Numbered from the stretch's first letter, positions 51,342-62,012 are shown. The stretch is DNA of 64,000 bases from Aphrocallistes beatrix (GCA_963281255.1 OY725488.1:9397524-9461523); one strand, 5' to 3'. The notes: a model not told the origin generated them from the letters alone. Made by a program: numbers and translations.

Positions 51342-54284
51342 ATGTATTTGGTATCTACAAGTAGAATGTTAGCTTCTGTCTTTCTCTCTCACTTTCTGTT
51401 CTCGCTGTTTCTGTTACTGAGAGAAAGCTCTGCAGCTACAGACTGCTCTACTGCTGTTCCTAGCAACTCAGTCGTTATATTCAACTCACGAAATTCCAAC
51501 TTTATCAACAATGGTATGACTGAACCACTTCCCATTCCTGGCTGGACTCTAGATAATGCTGATCAGATTATGTACGATACTGGCAGTAGAAATTTAACAT
51601 TGGAATGGGTAGTAGTTGTGAATATAATACTAATAACCAACCCTTGCAGTCCTGTATACACTGTATGTACTACATCCAGTGCATTTACTCCTAACTCCAA
51701 CCTAGAGCAGAATTGGATTCTTACCAACTACTTCCTCACTGAAGCTATCAACATACGAATAAGAATACATTGCACTACGAACATGGCTATATTCATAATA
51801 GACTGTCGTGAAGCCATACGAGCTTACTACCTCGATTCAGAACAGAATTTGACTAATGTCATTCCACTTCTTGATCAGTTCCAACCAGCTGACTATTCAA
51901 CCAATAATATTCCTTCAACAGGTCCTGGAGTTATTGATTTCAGTTTCAACAAGACACAGAGAGGGTTCTTTATTGGATTTCTTAACGACAGACCTTGCGT
52001 ATCAATAACCAGCATCCTAATCTACCACTTTATTATTCAATGTCCTGCTATTCCTCCCACATCAACCACTCTCTACTCTTTTCCTGCCACTCCAGCTCCT
52101 AACTCCACACAAGAACCTCTCCTGATATCCCCTACGTGTCCGGGAGAGCTGGATCTTCCCAGCAGTGGCAGAGCTGAGTGCTACGCTAATGGCACGTGGA
52201 GGCTGCCACCTCCTGGAGAAAGGTGTGAGTGTCCCGTGGACACTTTTCAGACACAAACCCACTCCTGCAGTTCCTGTCCAGACCGGAGCAGCTCGCTGGG
52301 ACAGAGAGGGGCGCAGAACTGCTCGTGTGAGGAGGGCTGGTTCAGAGGTGAGGGAGAGGGGGTGGGTGTGAGCTGTGGACAGAGTCCTTCTGCCGTGCAG
52401 AGTCTGAGAATAGATCGGAGTTCCGGGGTGGTAGCAGTGTGGAACCTACCTTCTCAGTTGGGGAATAGGAATGCAGATTCGTTGTCCTACAGAGTTTGCT
52501 ACGGACAGAGTTTGTCCTCAGGTTTTGACATCTGTGAGGAAGTGGTTGAGACAAGGTATCAGCTGACTGGTATCACACCTAGCTTTGAGTATTTGTTAGC
52601 AGTGACGTCACTGAATCCAGTGAGCACTGCTTCAGGAGTGTTCAACACAGTCAATGCTACTTTCCTGTCTTCTTTCCCTAACCTGACTGTGCCTGTATAC
52701 TCGAACGGATATCTGAATTGGAGTTATTCTCTGTACGCCAGAGAACAGTATAGGTTTCAGATCCGATACCAGAGTATAGAGACTGACAGTATTGTAATGA
52801 CCAATGTGAATCCGAGTTTCTGTAGGATTGTCTCAGGAAGCAATCGGATGTGTAGCATATTAATCTCTGATCTGAATGTGAGAGAGCCTATAACAATTTC
52901 TGTGTTAAACCCATCAAATTCTTTCGGTGATCCTATCTCCCGTACATATGAACTTGTTACTAACGAACCCGAACAACTGAATATCCTCGACTTCGTCTTC
53001 TACCTAATCATCCCCCTCTCCCTCTTCGTCTTCCTCGCCATTCTCTCCATCATCCTCACGGTCTGCATTGTAGTACTGTGCAAGAACCGTAGACCACCCA
53101 AGAAGCACTACAGCCAAGAAATGGACTCAGACATCCCTCTCCAAGCCCAGCTGTACCAGGACCCCTCCCAGTACGCCGACCTGAACAACGCTGTGAGAGC
53201 GCTGGCCAAGGAGATAGACCCTAACGACATAGAGCGGGAATCCATGATAGGAGACGGAGAGTTCGGAGATGTCTGGAAGGGATCTCTGATTCGCCACGAA
53301 AGAAAGATCCCTGTCGCCTTGAAGTTCTTGAAACCGTCACCCACGCCTAAGAACAAAGACGACTTTTTCAAAGAAGCATCCATAATGGGACAATTCTGCC
53401 ACCCCAATGTGATATTCCTGTACGGTGTCACCCTGAAGAAGCCAATCATGATCATAACTCCTTATATGGACAACGGTTCACTCGACAAGTATCTAGTTAA
53501 CAACGTGTACAGCCTATCCATTGCAGACCAAATCGCCCTCTGTTGTGGTGTGTCCCGCGGGATGGTCTACCTAACCAAGAAGGGGTACATCCACCGGGAT
53601 ATCGCAGCCAGGAATGTTCTGGTCGACAAGGACATGACTCCGAAAATAACCGATTTCGGTTTGTCTCGCTTTTCAGAGGACAACTTCTACCAAGTGAAGA
53701 CCGGAGGTAAAATTCCTGTTAGATGGACTGCTCCTGAAGCCATTGTGTATCGCAAGTTCAACTCTGCCAGCGATGTATGGAGCTTCGGCATTTTAATGTG
53801 GGAGGTTATGTCGTTCGGTCAGATTCCATATGGAAACGCGCACAATATTGAGTTGTTTGATCAAATCCAGGACGGGATGCGGCTAGAATCTCCCGATCGC
53901 TGTCCGTCCGTTGTCTACAATCTGATGACCAGGTGCTGGAACGAGGCCCCAGACAACCGGCCTTCATTCGAGCAGCTGGAACAATCGCTCGTTCAGATCT
54001 TAGAAGTCAACAAAGTACGTCCAACCTCGTTCAATATGAAACTTTCCCACCAGAATCCTCTCAACTACGTAACACTGGAGTCCTGGCTAGCCTCTCTGAA
54101 GCTAGACCGCTATGTGCTCAACTTCACCACCAATGGGTACACCCAACTGGCACACGTATGGCATTTGTGTGAACAGGATCTGTTCACTATCGGAATCATC
54201 CCCGTGGGGCACAGGAACAAGATAATGAACAGCATCCACAAGGCTAACAACCAGCTCTGCTTCACCTACTCTGTCCCTGTTTGA
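51342..54284 (+). CDS. Eph-type receptor tyrosine kinase
   Basis: Intronless, 980 codons; a second ATG eight codons in also leaves the signal peptide (hydrophobic run to about 31). The extracellular part has an Eph ligand-binding-like region (34-234; RGFFIGFLNDRPCVSITSIL resembles the end of that domain), a Cys-rich sushi/EGF-like part (265-345) and two fibronectin III-like domains (about 350-435 and 445-540). A membrane segment spans 551-580. The kinase (about 630-890) is fully equipped: GDGEFGDVWKG, K661, HRDIAARN with D753, D771 of DFG, PVRWTAPEA. A SAM domain (908-970) and a C-terminal SVPV, a possible PDZ ligand resembling the EphB SVEV, follow. Eph receptors bind membrane ephrins and guide cell contact and repulsion. 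Whether the ligand-binding region recognises ephrins is unknown. Confidence 0.88.
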   Translation: MYLVSTSRMLASVFLSHFLFSLFLLLRESSAATDCSTAVPSNSVVIFNSRNSNFINNGMTEPLPIPGWTLDNADQIMYDTGSRNLTLEWVVVVNIILITNPCSPVYTVCTTSSAFTPNSNLEQNWILTNYFLTEAINIRIRIHCTTNMAIFIIDCREAIRAYYLDSEQNLTNVIPLLDQFQPADYSTNNIPSTGPGVIDFSFNKTQRGFFIGFLNDRPCVSITSILIYHFIIQCPAIPPTSTTLYSFPATPAPNSTQEPLLISPTCPGELDLPSSGRAECYANGTWRLPPPGERCECPVDTFQTQTHSCSSCPDRSSSLGQRGAQNCSCEEGWFRGEGEGVGVSCGQSPSAVQSLRIDRSSGVVAVWNLPSQLGNRNADSLSYRVCYGQSLSSGFDICEEVVETRYQLTGITPSFEYLLAVTSLNPVSTASGVFNTVNATFLSSFPNLTVPVYSNGYLNWSYSLYAREQYRFQIRYQSIETDSIVMTNVNPSFCRIVSGSNRMCSILISDLNVREPITISVLNPSNSFGDPISRTYELVTNEPEQLNILDFVFYLIIPLSLFVFLAILSIILTVCIVVLCKNRRPPKKHYSQEMDSDIPLQAQLYQDPSQYADLNNAVRALAKEIDPNDIERESMIGDGEFGDVWKGSLIRHERKIPVALKFLKPSPTPKNKDDFFKEASIMGQFCHPNVIFLYGVTLKKPIMIITPYMDNGSLDKYLVNNVYSLSIADQIALCCGVSRGMVYLTKKGYIHRDIAARNVLVDKDMTPKITDFGLSRFSEDNFYQVKTGGKIPVRWTAPEAIVYRKFNSASDVWSFGILMWEVMSFGQIPYGNAHNIELFDQIQDGMRLESPDRCPSVVYNLMTRCWNEAPDNRPSFEQLEQSLVQILEVNKVRPTSFNMKLSHQNPLNYVTLESWLASLKLDRYVLNFTTNGYTQLAHVWHLCEQDLFTIGIIPVGHRNKIMNSIHKANNQLCFTYSVPV

Positions 54285-55170
54285 ATATTTTAGTTTGTGT
54301 GTACATACGGTTGTTTATATTTTTATACTTTTTAACTGTAAACATTTTTTCTTGCTTTTGAACTCCTTTGCATTATGTATATACTTGTATGTTACTGTTA
54401 AAACGCCAAATCAGTTACAGTACATCATCGCTAATCCGAACAGCTCTGTAGCAATGATCCAAAAGAATCAGTGAATTTGTTCCAACTAGTGAAATACTAA
54501 CACTAATTCAATGAGGTATTAACTATAATAAATTTCATATGTCCCTTTTTATCACTATGATGGTGTACTGTGCCATGATGGTGTACTGTGGCACAGGTTG
54601 ATAATTTTACTCATTAGGTTGAGCAATTTATTAGAAATCTTCTAATTCATATTACTAATTCGAATGTGAAGATTTCGAATCTTAAATCAGACTCTTAATA
54701 GCTCTTAGAGTTTGAATACTTTTCCCTTCATGAAAAGATCCAATTTAGTACTACGTATTTGTATGGAGAATAATATAGTGTACAAATACTTTTGTCAGGT
54801 TAGTGTATATCCAAATAAAGTATTTTGTTGTGTCACGTGATGAGATACAAGTCATTACGAATAAGAAACTTAATTGCCAATATAACATGGAAGCATGTCT
54901 ATTACATAACACTTATTGTTGTGCAATGAGTTGAAACAAAGAATTACATCTATCAAATTTGCCAATGCATCCTATACATGTATAAATATATATATGCTCT
55001 AACATACTCTTGTGTTCATAATACACTTCGTTACATGGACACCTTCCTTCACAACTGCAGTTAGAATGCACTTAGCCTGGGATCCTATGCTATGCCCGTA
55101 TCCAAGATGGTTTGGCCCGGGGGAATACGGGCCTAAGCTATGTGTATTTTAATTGCAGCTGTGAAGGAAG
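54285..55170. other. Intergenic with first copy of a flanking duplication
   Basis: No gene. A pogo-like MITE end begins at about 54418 (ACAGTACATCATCGCTAATC) and TGATGGTGTACTGTG is repeated near 54558-54593. From about 54822 to 55165 the sequence is a copy of 57205-57545 (TGTCACGTGAT, AAACTTAATTGCCAATATAA, CATAATACACTTCGTTACAT, CTTAGCCTGGGATCCTA), the two copies flanking the ankyrin gene region. Confidence 0.5.
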
Positions 55171-55175
55171 GTGTT

Positions 55176-55256
55176 TCACACCCAACTGGCACACGTCTGG
55201 CATTTGTGTGAACAGAATCTGTTCACTATCTGGATCTTCCCCGTGAGACAGGAATT
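55176..55256 (+). pseudogene. Duplicated scrap of the receptor SAM domain
   Basis: About 80 bp (ACACCCAACTGGCACACGTC, then GGCATTTGTGTGAACAGAAT) match codons of the SAM domain at about 54137-54220 with several changes. It sits about 0.9 kb beyond the parent stop codon, directly after the repeated block. Too short to function; evidence of a local tandem event. Confidence 0.75.
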
Positions 55257-55537
55257 TCTGTCTATCATTATATAATTTAATGCCTAAATATCCTCATTGT
55301 TCTCAAATATAGAGTCCCTCTATTTAACTCTTTATAAGTTGAGTTTTGTTAGAGCAAAGTTATTTGATTAATCAGGCTATGCCCAAGCCAAATATTGTGT
55401 TCTATTTTCCTATATTTCTTGTTTGCTATAACTGATTGGAATATTTATATTGTCTATCATATAGAATCTTTTCTTAATCAAAAATATAAAATTTGTAGGA
55501 TATTTTTAGTTATACTTTGTTGTAAGTGATGTTGGTT

Positions 55538-56590
55538 TCAGTAGATTCCGTAGTGAGGTATGAGCAGTTGTCTCATCTGATCAGAAACACAGTAGTCCAG
55601 TGGCAACTCCTCCTCCACATTCCACACATCCACACAGCTCCCGTGAAGAAGCAGACACTGCACACACTCCAATCTGTTCCATGCTACCGCCGTGTGGAGT
55701 GCGGTGTCTCCGTGTCCGTTTGGAAGGTTTATAAACTCGGATCGATCTGAGAATGGCACTTGAAGCAAGATATATTCCACTAGCATTCCATTGCCAGTAG
55801 CTGTTGCTAGGTGGAGTGCACTGGAGCTGCTCTTGCCTGTCAGAACTCTCACAACATCTCCTCTCATCTCTCTATCTTCCATCGTCTCTGTCTCACCGGG
55901 ATTCATCAGCTGTCTCACCAGATTGAGCTGCTGGTGAGTTTCAATAGCTCTGTGCACAGGAGTCATGCCCTCACTGTCTCTTGCAGTGAGAAGTGCTCTC
56001 TCAATATTTCTCACTATCTTGTTGTTGTTGTTGTTTTTGTTTGCGAGTGCTGAGTGGATATAAGCTGAGAATCCGACCAACTTGAGCTTGGCGATGTAGT
56101 GGAATGCATTCTGTTGTTCTCTATCCTCCTTCAGAGGGTCACATCCAGCCTGAATCAAGGCTGTGAGCATGTGGTGGTTTGTGAAGATGAGAGAGAGGTG
56201 GAATGCGTTGTGTCCGTGTCTGTTGTAGAGGTGGAGGTAGGATAGAGTGTTGTGGGAGTGTGAGGTAGAGCTGGGAGAAGAAAGGGAGTATAGGATGGAG
56301 AAAAATGGCTGCATCTGTTGATGGATGATAGTCAGCATGAGAGGAGAGTTTCCCTTATGATCTCTCGCGTGGAGTGTAGCATTGAGTTGTGAGGTGTGTG
56401 ACATGTGGGATATATAGAATGAATTCCCTGTCTTACAGTATGTTAAGAAACATAGATGATCATTTATACTTTCCAGCTGTTTATTATTTGTAGTTTGATT
56501 CTGGATGTTTGTATTGATCTTAGAATTCTTTCTGATTGGCTGTTTCAAGGGAACGCCATCGCATTCATAAAGATCGTTATTCGAACTCAT
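55538..56590 (-). CDS. Ankyrin-repeat protein
   Basis: 350 codons on the minus strand, intronless, starting MSSNNDLYECDG. The first 65 residues are polar and low-complexity. Ankyrin repeats follow: NATLHARDHKGNSPLMLTII, LYNRHGHNAFHLSLIFTNHH with LIQAGCDPL, EQQNAFHYIAKL, ARDSEGMTPVHRAIETHQQ, SALHLATATGNGMLVEYIL and HGDTALHTAVAWNRLECVQC with LLLHGSCVDV. Two long polar inserts (an S/H-rich one near 100 and ANKNNNNNK) break the regular spacing. The irregular six-repeat layout is similar to IkB proteins or the C-terminus of NF-kB, but I see no definite degron or PEST, so I leave the family open. It likely mediates protein binding in cytosol or nucleus. Confidence 0.75.
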   Translation of the reverse strand: MSSNNDLYECDGVPLKQPIRKNSKINTNIQNQTTNNKQLESINDHLCFLTYCKTGNSFYISHMSHTSQLNATLHARDHKGNSPLMLTIIHQQMQPFFSILYSLSSPSSTSHSHNTLSYLHLYNRHGHNAFHLSLIFTNHHMLTALIQAGCDPLKEDREQQNAFHYIAKLKLVGFSAYIHSALANKNNNNNKIVRNIERALLTARDSEGMTPVHRAIETHQQLNLVRQLMNPGETETMEDREMRGDVVRVLTGKSSSSALHLATATGNGMLVEYILLQVPFSDRSEFINLPNGHGDTALHTAVAWNRLECVQCLLLHGSCVDVWNVEEELPLDYCVSDQMRQLLIPHYGIY

Positions 56591-57204
56591 TTTTTAATTT
56601 AGTTTTTGTAATGAAATTTATAGAAATATATTTTTCTTAAATTGACTTAGTTTTTAATGATAGAACTAACCTTTATACCATTCACTGCATCCGTTCTACT
56701 CATTCAAAAAAAATTTTTTCTTCTTGATCGAAATGCCTAGTAACTATACAATATGTCTTCTGACAATTTATTAAATGGCTTTAAAAACATTACCTCTGTA
56801 ATCCTGGAAATCTGGCGCAATATTGAACTTCTCCCTTGGTACACTTTCAACATCAATTTTCTTACTTATTCCTTGGGGCATTTTAAGTATTCACATAAAT
56901 TACTACAAAATATTTTCAGGCATTTTTGCTAGTGGTTTAAAATATCCAGGGCTGTTATTAGCAAAATAATGTTATATAATACTGATGAACTGAAACTAAA
57001 TGCTGACTTATTTCTTGGAAATAAGGAAACTTATGCTAATCATGACTATACTCATCAGATTGTGAAATCCATGAAATCCATCTACGCTCGAATATTTTGA
57101 CTAAACCGGGGTTTTCAGTTTTTTTTCTAAAATTTTCAATATCAGTTTGGCATCATTCATTCTTATACTACATTGCAATAATTATTTGATATATCCCTAG
57201 GATA
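56591..57204. other. Intergenic between the ankyrin and TTLL9 genes
   Basis: Nothing recognised. The ankyrin gene's promoter should lie at the left edge. Confidence 0.3.
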
Positions 57205-57545
57205 AATTATTGTGTTGTGTCACGTGATATGATACGGAATCGTTACAGATAGAAACTTAATTGCCAATATAAGACATAATAATTCTTATTGTGCAATGAG
57301 ATATTATTTAAAACAAAGAATTACTCTATCAAATTTGCCAATGCATCATATATGTCCTAACGAACTCTTCTGTTCATAATACACTTCGTTACATGGATAC
57401 CTTGCCACACAACTGGAGTTAGAATGCACTTAGCCTGGGATCCTAGGCCCGTATCCAAGATGTCCGGCTGTCCATGGGGTTCAAATCCTCCCTAGGACCC
57501 AATACGGGCCTAAGCTATGTGTATTTAATTGCAGCTGTGAAGGAA
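57205..57545. repeat. Second copy of the duplication flanking the ankyrin gene
   Basis: Direct repeat of about 54822-55165. It includes an inverted-repeat insert (CCCGTATCCAAG ... ATACGGGCCTAAGC) that is longer here and contains GGGTTCAAATCC, a match to a tRNA B box, although no tRNA can be folded around it. Confidence 0.55.
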
Positions 57546-57826
57546 AGTGCTTATGTAGCGGAGTGTCCTATCCCGTATCTCCCACCATAGGATGCACCTG
57601 AAAATATGTACATACAACTCGACGTTTCTTTCAATGCAGTAATTTAATGCGGTCAATGCTTGAATGAGTTGAAAAGGGTTGAAATGAGTTAAACAATGGG
57701 TTCTTATATGAATAACAACTCCTAACAAATGTACATATCAAGTTGTATTTATATGAGATTTCATATTCAATAAAGAATCGTTAAACCGCCATTCAATTCC
57801 TTTGTATCAACTTCATCACTACAGAC
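57546..57826. other. TTLL9 upstream region
   Basis: No gene. The text TTCAATAAAGAATCG (about 57767) is an AATAAA on the plus strand, but I see no upstream plus-strand gene that would use it. Confidence 0.3.
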
Positions 57827-59158
57827 ATGTCCACTCCCACTTCTCTCTCCACCCCCACCTCCTCAACCTCCATGTGTCGAGCAGCTAGGTCCCGCCCCCT
57901 AGGGGGTGTCATCCGTTTCAAAAGTTCTCAGGGCAACACGACCCTCGACGTGCTGCGAGCTCAGGGCTGGCAGGAGATCAAGGAAGAAGGGGAGTGGGAC
58001 TTCTACTGGGCTGATGTCGCGTGGGTGCGCGAGCAGATGGACTATATATACCTGGAGGAGCACGTTAAGATCTGCCACTTCAGGAACCACTACGAGCTCA
58101 CACGTAAGAATCTAATGGCGCGAAATGTGAAGCGTCTAAGGAAGGTTGTGGAGAAACGATCGAAGGAAGAGGCCAACATGATCGATTTCATCCCGACCAC
58201 TTTCGAGCTCCCTTCCGAGTACCACATCTTCGTGGAGGAGTTCAAGAAGCACCCTGGGTCCACCTGGATCATGAAACCGATCGGGAAATCGCAGGGGAAG
58301 GGGATATTTCTGTTCAGGAAACTGAAGGACATCACTGACTGGAAGAAGAGTGACGTGTACGTGGCATACAACCGGGAGGGAGAAGAGAAGGAAGCCCCGG
58401 AGACATACATCGTGCAAAAGTACATCGACAACCCGTTCCTGATTAACGGGAAGAAGTTTGATATCCGCATCTACGTTTTAGTGACCTCTTACAACCCACT
58501 CAAGGTCTGGATCTACAGGAGCGGATTCGCGCGCTTCTCAAACTCCCGCTTCAGCCTCGACTCAATCCAGGACGCTTTCGTCCACCTCACGAATGTGGCG
58601 ATCCAGAAGACAGCCCCGGACTACGACCCAGAGAAGGGGTGCAAGTGGTCGCTGCAACAGCTGAGGAAGTACTTGACTGCCAAGTACGGACAAGCCCAGG
58701 TCGATCTGACCATGCGAGAGATCGACTTCGTGATTCTCAAGGGCCTGGAGAGTGTTCAGAAAGTAATGATAAATGACAAGCACTGCTTCGAAGTCTACGG
58801 ATTCGACATCCTCTTCGATGAGAACTTCAAACCCTGGCTTCTCGAAGTGAACGCGAGTCCCTCTCTCACTGCCAGCAGTCCCACTGACTACGAACTGAAG
58901 TTCACCATGCTGGAGGATATGCTAGCTGTGGTGGACATGAATAACAAGCTGACTGGGAGGGAAATTCGGGTCGGCGGTTTCGATTTGTTGTGGAATGAAG
59001 GCCCTGTCCATAGGCCAGACATCAAACTGTACTTCCAAACCCTTCCTTCCTTCCCGACTAACAGCTTCCTGGGCTGTGAGCACAACCTCAGGTCCATTAA
59101 GATGCAGAGAGCGCTGGGTTGCTACTGTACTGCTTGCCCCACTGAGCAGAACAAGTAG
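57827..59158 (+). CDS. TTLL9: Tubulin polyglutamylase-like TTLL9
   Basis: Intronless, 443 codons (human TTLL9 has 439). TTLL enzymes add glutamate to tubulin tails in cilia and flagella. After a Ser/Thr-rich leader (1-27) the match to TTLL9 is continuous: [51 protein letters not shown]. The ATP-grasp core has [71 protein letters not shown] and [13 protein letters not shown], with the metal-binding Asp, Glu and Asn present. [19 protein letters not shown] near the end is TTLL9-specific. It implies a ciliated or flagellated organism. Alternative in-frame ATG at codon 16 (MCRAARSRP). Confidence 0.92.
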   Translation: MSTPTSLSTPTSSTSMCRAARSRPLGGVIRFKSSQGNTTLDVLRAQGWQEIKEEGEWDFYWADVAWVREQMDYIYLEEHVKICHFRNHYELTRKNLMARNVKRLRKVVEKRSKEEANMIDFIPTTFELPSEYHIFVEEFKKHPGSTWIMKPIGKSQGKGIFLFRKLKDITDWKKSDVYVAYNREGEEKEAPETYIVQKYIDNPFLINGKKFDIRIYVLVTSYNPLKVWIYRSGFARFSNSRFSLDSIQDAFVHLTNVAIQKTAPDYDPEKGCKWSLQQLRKYLTAKYGQAQVDLTMREIDFVILKGLESVQKVMINDKHCFEVYGFDILFDENFKPWLLEVNASPSLTASSPTDYELKFTMLEDMLAVVDMNNKLTGREIRVGGFDLLWNEGPVHRPDIKLYFQTLPSFPTNSFLGCEHNLRSIKMQRALGCYCTACPTEQNK

Positions 59159-59395
59159 CTCATTCTAAGTCACTACTAGATATAGTGCGAGTTCTAATTA
59201 TATATCTGATGATTGGGATTAATAAGCTAAAAGTCTTGATTCAGTATATTGTAACGAAGAAATGGAATAGTCTCTACTTAAGTAGTTTAGAATACGATTA
59301 GTGTGGTGCAATATCTGTTGCAGATATAACGTAGGCGAAAGAGAGATTTGCATTTGATATTTTCACTCGATTCACTAGCCTCTCTAGTCACTTGA

Positions 59396-60769
59396 ATGAA
59401 ACTATTTACAATGAGTTCTGAAGATAAATCTATTCAGACTGTTGATTTAGCAGAGGAGCTCCTCTTCATCGCAGTTAAGCCTAGAGATAGAGGGGAGTAT
59501 AGTCTGAGCTACGGGGGGTATAAGAAGGTACTGCTTACGGAACAACTCTCTTCGAGGGATAATAAGCTGTTGGTTTGTAACAGCTGTGAGGGAGTGCTGC
59601 TTAATGCTATTAGCAACCAGAATGGAGACGTGGTATGTGAGTGTTGTCTATCTGATCCAACTGCCTCGCCTCTACTCCCGATTAGGAAGGTGGTCTCCAG
59701 CCTAACTGTCAGGTGTCCGCAGTATTTTCGCGGGTGCGAATGGTCAGGTGTGCTGTCGGACATCCGGGAACATGTAGACGAGTGTGGTTATCTGTACACC
59801 AGCTGTCCCCTATCTTGTAGCAATACAATGCTGCAGCAGAATATATCAGAACACGTCATGATTGAGTGCATTGAGCGAATAGTTCTATGTTTTCATTGTT
59901 CTAAAGCAATTAAGGTGAAGGATTTAACTGAGCATTATGGCCTATGTTCAATGTACCTCATCGAGTGTACTAATCTATGTGGTGTGGAAATGAAGAGATA
60001 CGAATTGGAAGACCATCTTGTGAATTGTCCTTATCGGCTTGTCTCCTGTCCTTACGTGAAGTACGGATGCAGTGTAATCGAGATTCTATTCTGCGATCTG
60101 AAAGAACACCTTGAGACGAGAAAAGATCAACACTTATCAAACTTGGAAAAAGCTTATCAAACACACGAACAAAATTTTAATTTGAAATATCAAACAGCTA
60201 TTCGCCGAGTCGAAAATGAAAATGAGAAATTGAAGCAGTTTATTTCTCCTATCTTAACGACTGTTCGTTTAGAAGCTGGATGTTGTCAGGATGTTATGCG
60301 AATCCAGAGTTTAAGATTCGGGAGTGGCGCTGCGGTTAGAATGGGAAACGAGACGTTTTATATCAATTTAGTTCGAGAGCGGAATGAAAGATTATATTTT
60401 GTAATACAGTTCCCTACCCCTCGATATGGTGTCTGTCTCACCGTTCTATCGAACCAGGACACCAGTAGTGAATCGATAGTGTTTCAGCCAATGCAACTGG
60501 ACTGTAAGCCCCTAACACCCCCAGCTCCCTCTCCCCAGCACCAAACCACAGTGAATAAGCGAGATAGGGGGTCTGGACCTACGGCGTCTCAGAGTAGGAT
60601 TATACAGACCACTTTCTATGAGGAAAATCAGCGCAAAATTAAGAATGTTGAGTCGATTCAGAACTCCTGTTTTTCTGTCATTTCGAGTGGCATTCAAGAG
60701 AGCCTATTCAGATTTCCGTTTGTGAAGGAAGGCAATGCTCTCCTCAAAATTGGACTCATCCTCAAGTGA
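59396..60769 (+). CDS. TRAF-like zinc-finger protein without a recognisable MATH domain
   Basis: Intronless, 457 codons; MSSEDK at codon 6 is an alternative start. Residues 61-84 (CNSCEGVLLN...CECCL) are a reduced RING with too few ligands for both zincs. Residues 107-247 hold several TRAF-type fingers (CPQYFRGCEWSGVLSDIREH, CPLSCSNTMLQQNISEH, CFHCSKAIKVKDLTEHYGLC, CTNLCGVEMKRYELEDHLVN, CPYVKYGCS). A short coiled coil follows (about 246-285, NLEKAYQTHEQNFNLKYQTA). The last 170 residues do not read as a MATH domain; they contain a Pro-rich segment (PLTPPAPSPQ). TRAF proteins link receptors to ubiquitin-dependent signalling. With the weak RING this is more likely a scaffold than a ligase; that is inference. 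Confidence 0.75.
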   Translation: MKLFTMSSEDKSIQTVDLAEELLFIAVKPRDRGEYSLSYGGYKKVLLTEQLSSRDNKLLVCNSCEGVLLNAISNQNGDVVCECCLSDPTASPLLPIRKVVSSLTVRCPQYFRGCEWSGVLSDIREHVDECGYLYTSCPLSCSNTMLQQNISEHVMIECIERIVLCFHCSKAIKVKDLTEHYGLCSMYLIECTNLCGVEMKRYELEDHLVNCPYRLVSCPYVKYGCSVIEILFCDLKEHLETRKDQHLSNLEKAYQTHEQNFNLKYQTAIRRVENENEKLKQFISPILTTVRLEAGCCQDVMRIQSLRFGSGAAVRMGNETFYINLVRERNERLYFVIQFPTPRYGVCLTVLSNQDTSSESIVFQPMQLDCKPLTPPAPSPQHQTTVNKRDRGSGPTASQSRIIQTTFYEENQRKIKNVESIQNSCFSVISSGIQESLFRFPFVKEGNALLKIGLILK

Positions 60770-61317
60770 TGGGATTAGTCGCATTATCCGTAGTGAAGAT
60801 TCAGATATCAGAGTATGCCTCTATGTCTCCTGATTCTATATCTGGCATCATTGCCAATTTTAGAATGTGCTTGTATCTGCATGTATTTCACTTATTCACT
60901 TTCATATCAGTATATAATGTGCACGTTTTAATGATATAACATTGTGTAATTAGGGATGCTTTGAAATCAAACACTTCCTGTCTAATGAAGTTTTGCGTAG
61001 GAGTATGGTCTCTTAGAATCAAATATTTCGTCCGATTACTTAGATGGAATTTTTACATGCATGGTAACAACCAGGAAGGTATAGGAAATGTGAAAGTAAG
61101 GGTTTGGCCACTGAATGAACGAAAAAATTTAACGTCCTAGTAAAATTAGCTCCAATTCCCCAAATTTGATGATAGTAAAATTAGTGAACTGCTACCTTAT
61201 ATAAAAGAATATTTCCTCATATATTTTTTCCAAAACATATAAGCAATTGAAAGAGAAAGACTAGTACAGGCAGATTGCACTTACTAGTTTCATAATCGTT
61301 GCAAGAACTATCTAGCT
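60770..61317. other. Intergenic
   Basis: Nothing recognised. Confidence 0.3.
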
Positions 61318-61675
61318 CAGTGATTCTCAAAGTGGGCCGTAGAGCCCCCCAGGGGGCGCTGAAAGATTGTTGGGGGGCGCTATAATGTGAGGGGGCGCTA
61401 ATGTGTTTTGTTAGCAATACATCTACGATATTTGAACCTCAAAAAAAAATTATATTCCAGAATATTGATGGTCAATCTTTGAAACCAATTTCAACATTCA
61501 CTGTAGTTGTTAGAGCTAGAAAGTACAATAATCACACTGTCAATGGTTTCCCGTGACTAATTAATACAATAATTACACTGTTGATGGCTTACGGATCATG
61601 AGTAAGGGGAGGGGGCGGTGTCGACAGTAAATCCTGATTAGGGGGCGGTGTGCTAAATTAGTTTGAGAAACACTG
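61318..61675. mobile_element. hAT-type MITE, 358 bp
   Basis: Ends CAGTGATTCTCAAAGTGGGC and TTAGTTTGAGAAACACTG, with the perfect 8-bp duplication ATCTAGCT (61310-61317 and 61676-61683). GGGGGCGCT-type motifs are repeated inside both ends. No transposase. Confidence 0.85.
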
Positions 61676-61863
61676 ATCTAGCTTTGTGGAGCGCAGGCAA
61701 TATAGCATTCAAAGGATTGTACAATGGATTTGGGGTTTAATTGAAATAAACAATCCCTGTATCAGTTTCTATGATTATTTTCATCAATTGTGAGTTAAAT
61801 CATTCTTGTTGGAACAGGAAATCCGAGGATTCAAAACACACTACCTTATCCCAGCTTCTAGTA

Positions 61864-62012
61864 CAGTAGAATTCGCTTATTTGCAACTCGATTTTTGCTC
61901 TCAAAAAGGTTGCTAATAGCGAAGTCGTTAATAGGAGAACAGATTCAATACAAATCTATACTTTTGACTTGGTTGCTAATAGAGCAATATTGCTAATAAG
62001 CGAACTCCACTG
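61864..62012. mobile_element. TA-target MITE, 149 bp
   Basis: Ends CAGTAGAATTCGCTTATTTG and AATAAGCGAACTCCACTG, flanked by TA on both sides. Internal TTGCTAATAG motifs recur in both orientations. Confidence 0.8.

Noticed and set aside
57480..57500. tRNA B-box-like GGGTTCAAATCC
   Set aside because: No cloverleaf or A box can be formed around it; it lies in the inverted-repeat insert of a duplicated block.
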